From NCBI RefSeq assembly GCF_001593605.1, contig NZ_CP012836.1:620001-684000 (forward strand): a stretch of 64,000 nt of DNA, read 5' to 3'. Within the stretch, counting starts at the first letter, position 1. Each line of letters opens with the position of its first letter. The notes below the pieces were generated by a model that made no database searches, was not told where the DNA came from, and worked only from the letters and a program-made list of their open reading frames with translations. This DNA comes from Algoriphagus sanaruensis (lineage in GTDB: Bacteria; Bacteroidota; Bacteroidia; Cytophagales; Cyclobacteriaceae). Made by a program: the position numbers and the translations under genes. Below, piece after piece: positions 25,722-34,154 of this stretch.

Positions 25722-27884
25722 TTAAAGGTTGTTTAATTGATTTGCGTTTTTGTCTTTGGATAGGGTTAGGAAAATTCCAAGAAATAGAAATCTCGGAGCG
25801 GGCTGTCCTATCGGAACGGATTCGTAGGTTCCGGAGGAATTTGGAGTTGAAGCAAATTGGTATCCGAATACATTGCTGTGCCCGGTAACATTGGTAATGG
25901 CCCCGTGTATGATCAGGTTGGGTCTTGGTAGATAGCTCCAGCTCAAACTTAGGTTTTGAAAAGAGTTGGTTTTGGAATTCATTTCACCCGAAAAATTGGG
26001 ATCAGTGAAAGTTAATCCATCGTTGAAAGACCAAGAAATACCCAACTGTGACTTAAGAGGAACGATGAAATGCTTGACCACCACGCTTAGATTATGCTTT
26101 GGAGCAAAGTCTGGTTGTACTTGATTTGAGTATTGGAAATAGCTCCTTTTACTATCTACAAAGCTGTAAGTAATCCAGTAGTCTGTGTTTTTAATACTTT
26201 CTCGGTCTCTGAAAAACACATCAAATCCACGGGCAAATCCTTCTCCTCCATTTTGGATGTTTAAGGGGTTTTGGAAGCTACCTTCAAATCGGATCAAGTG
26301 ATCATAGGACTTGTGAAAGGCTTCTGCACGGAAAGTTTTGCCCTCTTTCTGGTAGAGGTAATTTAAGATCAGATGCTTGGATGAGGTATTTTCCAAGGCT
26401 GGATTGAGTACTCTAAATCGCTCTTCGGGTAATTGATGAAATCTACCGGCGGCAACTGAAAGGGTTCCGTTTTCTGAAAGTTTGAATGCTAAAGAAGCTC
26501 TTGGGTCAATCCAAGTTTCATTGGCTAGACTGGAATAGCCGGTTCGTACACCTGCACGAAGCACAAGTTTCCTACTTAAATACCAATCCCATTCTGAAAA
26601 AAAGAAGGCTTGATTTTCCGAAAAGTTGCGCTCGAATTTTTCCTGAATTAGGGCTTCCGAGTATTCGTTTCGGAGGTATTCTAATCCATTTTTCACCGAA
26701 AGACGATCGCTGAAATCATATCCTGCGGTCCATTTGGCATGTATGAGCTGATTTTTTCGGTTGAGGTCAACAGGACCTAAGTGTATTCTGTCCTTGTTAT
26801 GTGAGAAGGAGATTCCTCCAAAAAGAGACCATCCATTTTCATAACCTTTTCTCCAGTTGGATTGGATATAGGAATATTGATTGTTGAGCTTCATCAAAAT
26901 TCCTCTTCCCACCTGTCCAGGTTGATCTTGCCAAAGCTTCATGCCTCCAGATTCTGTTCGGGCTAGGATTTTCCAAAGGCCTCCCTGACTTGTTTTTCGT
27001 TGTGCGGCGATTTCCATATCTCTTCCGAAAGGGGCACGCTCCCAATCGAAATTTTGCTGGATTAAAGCTTGATAAGGCTTGAGGTCAAACAAATTGGCGG
27101 AGACAGTTAAGCTTTGTTTTTCGTTTGCTAAGGTGTGAGAATATCCTCCTCCCACTGACATGATAGAAATGTCACCTTGGTTCCGCTTTGCCAAGTCTTT
27201 GGTAGTAAGTGCTAAAGCCGAGGATAAGGCCTGCCCGAATTCAGCTGAATATCCGCCTGTTGAAAAAAATGTCCCCTTGAATAGATTGGGGTTAAATCTT
27301 GTCCGAGTGGGTACGTTGCCGGCGGTACTTCCATAGGCGTTACCGACACGGAGCCCGTCGATAAAAATCCCTACCTCCGAAGCATCTCCTCCCCGGACGA
27401 ATAGTCTGCCGTCATTCCCGACGGTGGAGGTTCCTGGCAAAGTTTGAAATGCGCCTACGATATCCCCGACTGCAGATGGGGTGGTAACAATATCCAATGG
27501 GCGGAGAATTACGGATTTTTTCTCATCCGATGCCTCCAAAGCGCCAGCGGATATCGTGACGGTATTTAATTCATTGTATTCTTCTTTCAGCGAAAGAGTC
27601 GGAATTTCCAACCTATCGACAGTAAGCGAGACCGGTTGTTCGATGGTGATGAAACCCATCATTTTGAACACCAAAAGTTGGTTACCTTTTTCTGTGGTTT
27701 CAAATTCAAAACTTCCTTCACTATCTGTACTTGTCCCATCATAGGAGCCCTTTATAAAAACATTCACCCCGGGCAGTGGCTGGTTTTTCTCATCCAATAC
27801 TTTACCGATCAGGATACTAGATTGGGAAAGTCCGTGGATGGGAATTAGAAGTGTCAGAATAAAAAAAGAGTAAATCGCCTTCAT
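25722..27884 (-). CDS. TonB-dependent outer-membrane receptor with N-terminal regulatory-like domain
   Basis: A 720-aa protein. It has a signal peptide (1-20), then a carboxypeptidase-regulatory-like beta-sandwich (about 24-105, VLDEKNQPLPGVNVFIKGSY), a plug domain (about 120-230, GRLFVRGGDASEVGIFIDGL) and a 22-strand-type barrel to the C-terminus. This class imports siderophores, oligosaccharides or peptides across the outer membrane with TonB energy. At 720 residues it is shorter than SusC, and no SusD follows; instead a small TPR protein is encoded downstream. The start codon lies in a 17-bp inverted repeat, which may regulate expression. The substrate is unknown. Confidence 0.9.
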   Translation of the reverse strand: MKAIYSFFILTLLIPIHGLSQSSILIGKVLDEKNQPLPGVNVFIKGSYDGTSTDSEGSFEFETTEKGNQLLVFKMMGFITIEQPVSLTVDRLEIPTLSLKEEYNELNTVTISAGALEASDEKKSVILRPLDIVTTPSAVGDIVGAFQTLPGTSTVGNDGRLFVRGGDASEVGIFIDGLRVGNAYGSTAGNVPTRTRFNPNLFKGTFFSTGGYSAEFGQALSSALALTTKDLAKRNQGDISIMSVGGGYSHTLANEKQSLTVSANLFDLKPYQALIQQNFDWERAPFGRDMEIAAQRKTSQGGLWKILARTESGGMKLWQDQPGQVGRGILMKLNNQYSYIQSNWRKGYENGWSLFGGISFSHNKDRIHLGPVDLNRKNQLIHAKWTAGYDFSDRLSVKNGLEYLRNEYSEALIQEKFERNFSENQAFFFSEWDWYLSRKLVLRAGVRTGYSSLANETWIDPRASLAFKLSENGTLSVAAGRFHQLPEERFRVLNPALENTSSKHLILNYLYQKEGKTFRAEAFHKSYDHLIRFEGSFQNPLNIQNGGEGFARGFDVFFRDRESIKNTDYWITYSFVDSKRSYFQYSNQVQPDFAPKHNLSVVVKHFIVPLKSQLGISWSFNDGLTFTDPNFSGEMNSKTNSFQNLSLSWSYLPRPNLIIHGAITNVTGHSNVFGYQFASTPNSSGTYESVPIGQPAPRFLFLGIFLTLSKDKNANQLNNL

Positions 27885-27919
27885 TTTTGGTATTTATTTG
27901 AGCCAAAAGTGAAGGCGAT
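27874..27919 (-). promoter_or_regulatory. Inverted repeat covering the TonB receptor start codon
   Basis: 27874-27890 and 27903-27919 are 17-nt inverted arms with one mismatch and a 12-nt spacer. In the minus-strand transcript the downstream arm contains the AUG, and the mismatch falls on its A. If the leader includes both arms, the start codon is sequestered. A weak -7-like CACTTTTG (minus, 27911-27904) overlaps the upstream arm, so the repeat could instead be a DNA operator. Confidence 0.55.
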
Positions 27920-28008
27920 AACTCGTTTAAAAAATTGAACCTGACTGAAGTGTCAAAATCAGGAACTGAAATGTAATTCCCTGCGGATGAATTTTTAGGG
28001 AAAGTCGA

Positions 28009-28740
28009 TCAATACACCTCAAAACTCAATTTCATGGTGATCGATGCAGTTTTATTCTTGGAAGAAGTATTGAAGGCGCCGCCCCAAGAATAATCTTCAC
28101 CGGAGTTTTGACCTGTGATCTGAAAGACGCCCATGTTGGCCGTGACTAGATCTCCCAATCTTGAATTTGAATTTTCCGCAATCCGCTCTGCACGTACTCT
28201 TCCATCCTCAGTTGCTTTTGCGACCATTTCGAGTTTGAGGGATTCGAGTTGGGTATAATAATATCGTGGAGGCTGAGAATAAAAAGTGATGCCCTGATTC
28301 AGTAGTTCTGTGATCTCACGGGAGATTTTTTCCACTTTTTCTACTTCTTTGGATTCGATCACCAAGGTTTGACTGAGTTGATATCCGGTAAATGTTTGGC
28401 CGGCATAGTTCCCAGAGGAAGTATAATTCTGTTCGTATTGCGGTAAGGTACTTACAGCATTAAATACCAATTGCTCCTCAGGAATGCCTTTTGATTTCAG
28501 ATAGGAAGTCACTGCCTCTCGATCTTTTTCCAGACTCGCATAGGCAGCCTGCAAATCCCGGCTTTCTCGTGTAAAATTTCCTTCCCAAACGATCAGGTCG
28601 GAGGTGAAATTTTGCTCTCCTAGGCCGGTTACATGAATCATCCCTTGAGGGCGATTACGATGAATGATGGCATCTCCCAATAAATAGGCAGAAAGAATGA
28701 TAGCGATCGCGAAAAGGACAGGGGAAAGCGTTGATTTCAT
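28009..28740 (-). CDS. SIMPL (DUF541/YggE-like) domain protein
   Basis: A 243-aa protein with an N-terminal membrane anchor or uncleaved signal (residues 7-25) and a SIMPL domain: MIHVTGLGEQNFTSDLIVW at the start, YQLSQTLVIES in the middle, and MVAKATEDGRVRAERIAENS toward the C-terminus. Homologues such as E. coli YggE and BP26 are periplasmic and linked with oxidative-stress tolerance or oligomer formation, but no precise activity is known. It is a probable single gene, downstream of the M14 peptidase gene and separated from it by a terminator. Confidence 0.85.
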   Translation of the reverse strand: MKSTLSPVLFAIAIILSAYLLGDAIIHRNRPQGMIHVTGLGEQNFTSDLIVWEGNFTRESRDLQAAYASLEKDREAVTSYLKSKGIPEEQLVFNAVSTLPQYEQNYTSSGNYAGQTFTGYQLSQTLVIESKEVEKVEKISREITELLNQGITFYSQPPRYYYTQLESLKLEMVAKATEDGRVRAERIAENSNSRLGDLVTANMGVFQITGQNSGEDYSWGGAFNTSSKNKTASITMKLSFEVY

Positions 28741-28791
28741 GAAGCTTGAATTAAAAGTTAGGATAAGTTACCGTATAATTTTCAAACAAAA

Positions 28792-28812
28792 AACCCGCCA
28801 TTCGGGCGGGTT
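28792..28812 (-). terminator. Terminator after the M14 peptidase gene
   Basis: AACCCGCC (28792-28799) and GGCGGGTT (28805-28812) pair around a 5-nt loop. On the minus strand the stem is followed by a run of T, so it ends the M14 peptidase transcript. Confidence 0.85.
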
Positions 28813-28838
28813 CTTGATCAAGTTAGGTGTTTTAACAC

Positions 28839-30314
28839 TTAGTAAATCCGATTTCTAATTTCTTGTTTCTTAGGATTTTCCAAGTCGATCAAGTAGCCAT
28901 TCACCACCGCGTAGCGAGGTTTACCTTCTTTTGCCAAAAAGAAGTTGGTGGCTGATCCTGTCATCCATCCGCTGGAATATTTTTCAGTAGTCTTTAGCAC
29001 CAAAATTGGAAGTGGGTGGACTTGTCGCGCCTCTCCATTTTTCACTTTTACAGCTAGGTAACCTTCCCGAAGAAGCTCCACAGCTTTAGCTTCTGTAAGC
29101 TCATTCACGGATTCAAAGGGTGTAGGGAATACTTTTCCTTCGAGGTATTGAAGCCCTGTCGCATCCAAAGTTTCAAATCCAAAGAAAACCTGCATATCGC
29201 CAAGGTCTTCGACAGATGCACTCATGTAGTATCCAGCCGGGTTTTCAGTTTCCCTCCTTCGGATAGCAATGTCCAAAGGATACCATTCACCCTTAACCTT
29301 CACTTGCATTTCATTGATAATCAAATCCATCAACTGAAATCCATTATCAGGAATGGCAAAGTATTGCTCGGTGGTATATTGCTCATAGCCTCGCGTAGCA
29401 ATCTGATTAAGCGCATTGAGAATGATCATAAAATTGATCTTTCGAATGTGTTGTTTTTCTGGATCTCCCAAATAGCCACCAGATTCGATCAAAATGGTAC
29501 TAGTTCCCCATTTTTGAATATTATCTCCAAAAGCGCGCGGCTCAAAAGCATCATCGTATTTTCCTACTTGCCCGGGAATCAGCTCTTGGAGCAATTCGTT
29601 CATTCCGGCGATAGTCTTCATTGCCCGACCTCTGACCTCGTTGATGTCGGTTTCGTAATTGTATGCTGGAGCTAATAGGGAGATTGTAGCTTGCTTGGGG
29701 GTATTTACCACATTGTAATAGATCTGCTGATCGTGGAGGTTAAATCCAAACTCTGGCTCAAAGTCGTCCCGAGCTTGTTTCAAAATCACAGCCTCTGGTG
29801 AAATCTGGGAAATAGCATCTCGATTTAGGTCAATGTCCAAGGAATTTCGGCGCTTAAATGCCTCGGCCCCATCTGGATTGATCATCGGGATAAACTTGAG
29901 GCTGAGTTGTGATTTTAGTAATTCTCTGACTTCGTCATGTCCGTCATTTTCACCTTCCAAGAAATTAAATAAATCAAACAGTGCCATGGTGGCTGTGCTT
30001 TCATTTCCGTGCATTTGAGACCAAAGCATGACTTTGGTTTGACCTTGGCCCCATTTCATGGAAGTGATAGTTCGGCCATCTACAGATTTGCCCAATTCTT
30101 CCAGTTTGAAATCCGTTCCATGTTTTTGAATCAATGGCTGAATGGTCTCATGCTTAAACCTACGATGCGTGATTGCAGGCTCTTTGTAGGTAGTATAAGC
30201 TTGCTCTAATTTTTCTACGGGAAGTTTTTGATAGGCTGTTTGTGAAAAGCTAGGCGAAGTGGCGCATGCTAGTAGAAACAGGAAAATCCAATGGGCTTTA
30301 AATCGAGTGTACAT
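28839..30314 (-). CDS. Secreted M14-family zinc carboxypeptidase
   Basis: A 491-aa protein with a signal peptide (about 1-25). The M14 zinc site is H102 and E105 in SQMHGNEST, with the third His in GFNLHDQQIYY and the catalytic Glu in STILIESGGYLG; the substrate Arg motif lies in LDIDLNRDAI. The C-terminal 150 residues form an extra beta-rich domain of unknown role. The family trims C-terminal residues from peptides, including murein peptides. It is divergent from a dipeptide epimerase gene with a shared 89-bp intergenic region, so a joint role in using cell-wall or dietary peptides is plausible. Confidence 0.9.
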   Translation of the reverse strand: MYTRFKAHWIFLFLLACATSPSFSQTAYQKLPVEKLEQAYTTYKEPAITHRRFKHETIQPLIQKHGTDFKLEELGKSVDGRTITSMKWGQGQTKVMLWSQMHGNESTATMALFDLFNFLEGENDGHDEVRELLKSQLSLKFIPMINPDGAEAFKRRNSLDIDLNRDAISQISPEAVILKQARDDFEPEFGFNLHDQQIYYNVVNTPKQATISLLAPAYNYETDINEVRGRAMKTIAGMNELLQELIPGQVGKYDDAFEPRAFGDNIQKWGTSTILIESGGYLGDPEKQHIRKINFMIILNALNQIATRGYEQYTTEQYFAIPDNGFQLMDLIINEMQVKVKGEWYPLDIAIRRRETENPAGYYMSASVEDLGDMQVFFGFETLDATGLQYLEGKVFPTPFESVNELTEAKAVELLREGYLAVKVKNGEARQVHPLPILVLKTTEKYSSGWMTGSATNFFLAKEGKPRYAVVNGYLIDLENPKKQEIRNRIY

Positions 30315-30374
30315 AGGTGGAAATTTTCAATCAATTCTGGATAAAACTAGGTAATCGGGTCAAATAAATACCTG

Positions 30375-30382
30375 TATTTTTG
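30375..30382 (+). promoter_or_regulatory. Bacteroidota -7 promoter box for the epimerase gene
   Basis: TATTTTTG matches TAnnTTTG, 21 bp before the ATG at 30404. No clear TTG element is seen at -33. A start of transcription near 30389 would rule out the in-frame TTG at 30380 as initiation codon. Confidence 0.45.
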
Positions 30383-30403
30383 CTCATTCTAAAAAATCAT
30401 GCC

Positions 30404-31414
30404 ATGAACCTCAGCTATCAGGTTTTCGATCTTCCGCTCAAGCACACCTTTACGATCGCTCATCAAAGCCGCGACATTCAGGATACCATTATTGTTAAGT
30501 TGGAGGAAAATGGACTTTTTGGTCTTGGAGAATCTACCACCAATCCGTTCTATGGGATGACTATTGAAAATATGAGCGCTTGCGTAGAGGAGTTTCGTCC
30601 TGTGGTGGAATCCAAATTTTGGAATACCCCTGAGCAACTTTGGGAGTTGGGAAGGGACGTTTTTCAGAATAACCCTTTTGCTCAATGTGCCTTGGACCTG
30701 GCTGCTTGGGATTTATTTACGAAGAAGCAAGGCAAAAAACTTTACGAGTATTTGCAGCTAAATCCTGAAAAAATCCCAATCACCAACTTCACCATAGGAA
30801 TTGATACCGTAGAAAAAATGGTGGCAAAGATGAAAGAGGTGGATTGGCCAATCTATAAAATTAAGCTGGGTACCGATAATGATCTTGAGATCGTCCGGGA
30901 GCTTCGAAAGCATACTCAATCCGTTTTTCGGATTGATGCCAATTGTGCCTGGACCGCGGAGCAAGCTATTCGAAATTCCGAAGAATTGGTCAAACTAGGC
31001 GTAGAGTTTATGGAGCAGCCATTGGGAAAAGATGATCTGGAGGGAATGAAGGAGGTTTTTCAGTATTCCAAGCTTCCGGTGATGGCTGATGAAAGCTGTA
31101 TTGTCGAAAGTGACGTAAAAAAATGTCATGGACTTTTCCATGCGATCAATGTCAAATTGGTCAAGGCGGGAGGAATCACTCCCGGGCTTCGAATGATTCG
31201 AGAAGCGAAGTTGCTTGGGATGAAAACCATGGTAGGCTGCATGACTGAGTCATCCGTGGGGATTACTGCCATCGCACATCTTGCTCCATTGTTGGACTAT
31301 GTAGATATGGATGGTGCAATGCTCTTAGCCAAAGATCCAGCCCGTGGGGTTCAAATCACTCCTGAAAAAGTTACCTTCCCCAAAGGTCCTGGGATCGGGG
31401 CAGAGTTGGTCTGA
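30404..31414 (+). CDS. Dipeptide epimerase (L-Ala-D/L-Glu epimerase type), enolase superfamily
   Basis: A 336-aa protein of the muconate lactonizing subgroup. The catalytic lysine pair is K152/K154 in YKIKLG; metal ligands are D178 (RIDANCAW), E204 (FMEQPL) and D229 (MADESC); the opposite-face lysine lies in NVKLVKAGG. All are present. These enzymes interconvert L-Ala-D-Glu and L-Ala-L-Glu during recycling of murein peptides, though relatives accept other dipeptides. I chose the ATG at 30404 because a -7 box covers the upstream TTG. The divergent neighbour is an M14 carboxypeptidase. Confidence 0.9.
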   Translation: MNLSYQVFDLPLKHTFTIAHQSRDIQDTIIVKLEENGLFGLGESTTNPFYGMTIENMSACVEEFRPVVESKFWNTPEQLWELGRDVFQNNPFAQCALDLAAWDLFTKKQGKKLYEYLQLNPEKIPITNFTIGIDTVEKMVAKMKEVDWPIYKIKLGTDNDLEIVRELRKHTQSVFRIDANCAWTAEQAIRNSEELVKLGVEFMEQPLGKDDLEGMKEVFQYSKLPVMADESCIVESDVKKCHGLFHAINVKLVKAGGITPGLRMIREAKLLGMKTMVGCMTESSVGITAIAHLAPLLDYVDMDGAMLLAKDPARGVQITPEKVTFPKGPGIGAELV

Positions 31415-31476
31415 TGCCAAAAAGTATCGAAGCCCTCAAGTATTTTCCTTGAAAACCTGATTATAAATAAACAGAA

Positions 31477-31503
31477 AGCCCTGAATTGACTCAATTCAGG
31501 GCT
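31477..31503. terminator. Bidirectional terminator between convergent genes
   Basis: AGCCCTGAATT (31477-31487) pairs with AATTCAGGGCT (31493-31503) with a 5-nt loop. It is flanked by T-rich sequence on the plus side and serves the epimerase gene and the convergent response regulator gene. Confidence 0.82.
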
Positions 31504-31528
31504 ATTTTCTTGGTACCAGATACACCAA

Positions 31529-32224
31529 TTATCCTTCTCCCACGATCAACTTAAACCCTTCTCCATGCACTGTGATGATCTGCACCTTTGGATCGTCCTT
31601 CAGGATTTTTCGGATTTTGCTCAGATAAACATCCATGGACCGGGCATTGAAATAGCTATCGTCACCCCAGATTTGCTTGAGTGCATGGCTTCGGTTGACC
31701 AGCTTGTTGATTTCTGAAGCAAGAAGTCGAATCAGTTCATTTTCTTTGGAAGTTAACTTATGTTTTCCTCCTGGACCTTCGATGTACTGCTCATCGTAAT
31801 GGAGAATAAAATCCCCAAAGGAATAGGTTTTCAAAGGGGTTATTTCGGATGACTTTTGAGTCCGACGGAGAATTGCTGTAATCCTCAAAAGCAATTCTTC
31901 CATGCTGAAGGGCTTGGTGAGGTAATCATCGGCACCGATTTTTAGTCCCTCTATAATATCGTCTTTTTGATTTTTGGCCGTAAGGAAAAGGATTGGAAGT
32001 TCCTCCTGTACTTTTTTGATTTCCTTAGCCAGTGTAAACCCATCTTTTTTGGGCATCATGATATCGAGAAGACAGAGATCATATTTGTCCTTTTTAAATT
32101 TATTCCAGCCTTCTTCTCCATCCCGACAAAGGGTGGGTTCGTAGCCTTTCATTTCCAGATATTCTTTCAGGATATCTCCTAGGTTAGGATCATCTTCGAC
32201 GACTAATAGTTTGGCTTTGCTCAT
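31529..32224 (-). CDS. OmpR/PhoB-type response regulator
   Basis: A 231-aa protein. The receiver domain (1-120) has the acidic pair in VVEDDPNLG, phospho-acceptor D54 in LLDIMMPKKDG, and Lys in YLTKPFS. The winged-helix output domain (about 135-229) includes LTSKENELIRLLASEINKLV and the recognition helix region ARSMDVYLSKIRKIL. Its start overlaps the stop of the kinase gene by 4 bp. Targets are not evident from the sequence. Confidence 0.93.
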   Translation of the reverse strand: MSKAKLLVVEDDPNLGDILKEYLEMKGYEPTLCRDGEEGWNKFKKDKYDLCLLDIMMPKKDGFTLAKEIKKVQEELPILFLTAKNQKDDIIEGLKIGADDYLTKPFSMEELLLRITAILRRTQKSSEITPLKTYSFGDFILHYDEQYIEGPGGKHKLTSKENELIRLLASEINKLVNRSHALKQIWGDDSYFNARSMDVYLSKIRKILKDDPKVQIITVHGEGFKLIVGEG

Positions 32225-33933
32225 TGTTTTTTGGGTAGGTTTATCGTGAACGTACTTCCTTTTGCGGGCTCTGATTGGACATGAATTTCTCCTTGGTGGG
32301 CTTCTAGCATGGTTTTGACGTAGGAAAGTCCAAGTCCAAACCCTTTTACATCGTGGAGGTTTCCGGTGGGAACTCGATAGAATTTATCGAAAATTTTCTT
32401 TTGTGCATCTCGACTCATGCCGATTCCATTGTCTTGAATAATCACGATTACTTGGTTTCCATCTTCTTTGGCGGTCACCTTGATGATCGGATTTTCATGG
32501 GAATATTTATTGGCATTGTCCAAAAGGTTATTGAAAATATGCGTCAAGTGAAAGGCATCTCCTTCTATTTCTGGATTTCGAAGTTGATTATAAAATTCAA
32601 TCCGTCCTCCTTTCTTCTCTACTTGAAGGCTGATATGATCCACTGTTGATTCCAATAATTCAGCCAAATTCACAGGCTCTAGTTTAAGTTTGAAATCTTG
32701 CTTGTCTAATGCCGCTGCCTGGAGTACTTTTTCTACTTGGGTTACTAGACGCTTATTTTCATCCTTAATAATCCCCAAGTATCGAGTTCTAAATTTATCC
32801 TGTGAACTCAAATCTGGATCTTGCAATGCTTCCACAGCAAGACTGACTGTGGCTAGAGGAGTTTTGAACTCATGCGTCATGTTATTGATAAAATCATTTT
32901 TGATATCCGAAAGGGCTTTTTGCCTTAGGATGATTTTAATGGCATAAATGAAGCAAAGTATAATGACCAAGATGAATAAAATGGAGCTTGAAATTGGGAT
33001 CCATACTTGGCGAAATACGTGGCTGTTTTTCTCAGGAAAATAGACATAGATATAATTATCTTTTCCGAGAATGTCATTTGGAAAAAGCTTGGCTTGTACG
33101 CCTTGCGTTTTCAATTGATTCACATCCGAGGATGGTCCAATTCCGATGATCTGGCCATCGTCATTGAGTACTCCCAGTTCAAAACTTTCTGAAATCCCTT
33201 TTTCAATCAATTGATTTTTTAATAAGGACTTTAGCTGGGCCGTATCTAATCTGTCTAAAATTTCCCGCTGACCTTCGGCCATTTCTTCCCAGGCCTGATT
33301 CATCAATTCGATTTTTAAATTGGTCTTGCGGATCTTGTCTAGCGCATCATCCGAAATGTTAATAGCGGTTGTCACAGCTGATGTGATCGTAAGTGCTGGT
33401 GGAACCTCGGGCAGAAAACCTTGATTTCGGCTTAAATACTCCAATTGCCGCTCTTTCTCTTGTAGGAGAATTTCCATTTCATCGGGGGTAAACATGGATG
33501 AAGCTACCTCTGGAGTCATGTAGGTGAAGAAGTTTTCCAACTCAGATAGAATAGAAATATCTAGTCCCCTGGAGAGGAGCATTCGTCTAAAAGTTTGGCT
33601 GACTTGAGGGACCTGGGTAGAAAATAAGGTGTCTACTGCTGAAGGTCTGGAATAGTTAGGAGTCGTCTGGATTTGAAGATCAATGGGATCGATCTTTTTG
33701 AACAGATTTTCCTGCAAGACCGAATCGCGTAAGAGTTGGCTAAGAAGAGCATCACTGGCCTCCCCTTTTTCTAGCTCTTGAATCGTTCCAGAAAGAGCTT
33801 GCAAGACATTTTGATCAAATCGCTCCTGATTGATTCGAATGGCATTTCGAATCCAATAGTATTGAAATCCCATCAAACCAAAGCTGGCGACGGACATCAG
33901 GACAATAATCAGGGTGATTTTTCCTTTGGACAT
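32221..33933 (-). CDS. Two-transmembrane sensor histidine kinase
   Basis: A 570-aa protein. It has TM1 at residues 6-28, a sensor region of about 270 residues with helical character, and TM2 at about 312-335 (SSILFILVIILCFIYAI). The HisKA box is NMTHEFKTPLATV with H354, and the ATPase domain has NNLLDNANKYS, DNGIGMS, FDKFYRVPTG and GFGLGLSYV. It is the cognate kinase of the OmpR-type regulator gene it overlaps. The large sensor region matches no domain I can name. It is divergent from lysA, with 221 bp between the two start codons. Confidence 0.92.
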   Translation of the reverse strand: MSKGKITLIIVLMSVASFGLMGFQYYWIRNAIRINQERFDQNVLQALSGTIQELEKGEASDALLSQLLRDSVLQENLFKKIDPIDLQIQTTPNYSRPSAVDTLFSTQVPQVSQTFRRMLLSRGLDISILSELENFFTYMTPEVASSMFTPDEMEILLQEKERQLEYLSRNQGFLPEVPPALTITSAVTTAINISDDALDKIRKTNLKIELMNQAWEEMAEGQREILDRLDTAQLKSLLKNQLIEKGISESFELGVLNDDGQIIGIGPSSDVNQLKTQGVQAKLFPNDILGKDNYIYVYFPEKNSHVFRQVWIPISSSILFILVIILCFIYAIKIILRQKALSDIKNDFINNMTHEFKTPLATVSLAVEALQDPDLSSQDKFRTRYLGIIKDENKRLVTQVEKVLQAAALDKQDFKLKLEPVNLAELLESTVDHISLQVEKKGGRIEFYNQLRNPEIEGDAFHLTHIFNNLLDNANKYSHENPIIKVTAKEDGNQVIVIIQDNGIGMSRDAQKKIFDKFYRVPTGNLHDVKGFGLGLSYVKTMLEAHQGEIHVQSEPAKGSTFTINLPKKQ

Positions 33934-34080
33934 GGGACAAAAATAACTTGATTAGCAGGCGGACTGATGACCCTTAACATGATTTAACTCAGACAAAATA
34001 AGAGGATGTAAATCTTTTGAACCTCAGCGATTATCTTGCCGTTGAATTCATAGAAGTTTTCTTAATTACAATAAATCCTA

Positions 34081-34112
34081 AAAAAGGGAAGGCAAAAGCC
34101 TTCCTTTTTTTT
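34081..34112 (+). terminator. Orphan terminator-like hairpin upstream of lysA
   Basis: GGAAGGC (34087-34093) pairs with GCCTTCC (34098-34104) around AAAA, extended by flanking A/T pairs and followed by a T-run. No plus-strand gene lies upstream, so it either ends an unannotated short RNA, insulates lysA, or acts in attenuation. Confidence 0.6.
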
Positions 34113-34120
34113 TGGTGTAC

Positions 34121-34128
34121 TATCTTTG
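34121..34128 (+). promoter_or_regulatory. Bacteroidota -7 promoter box for lysA
   Basis: TATCTTTG is an exact TAnnTTTG match, 27 bp before the TTG codon at 34155. Transcription would start near 34135, after the orphan hairpin, leaving a leader of about 20 nt. A -33 TTG is not evident. Confidence 0.55.
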
Positions 34129-34154
34129 TCGCCACATCTCAAAACTACCAAACC

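Noticed and set aside
29148-29675. 175-codon plus-strand frame opposite the M14 peptidase
   Set aside because: Antisense to the zinc-site region of a clear gene; no signal, domain or promoter.
33934-34120. Lysine riboswitch before lysA
   Set aside because: The gap is short and shows only one hairpin; the multi-helix lysine-riboswitch core is not recognisable, and the -7 box lies after the hairpin.
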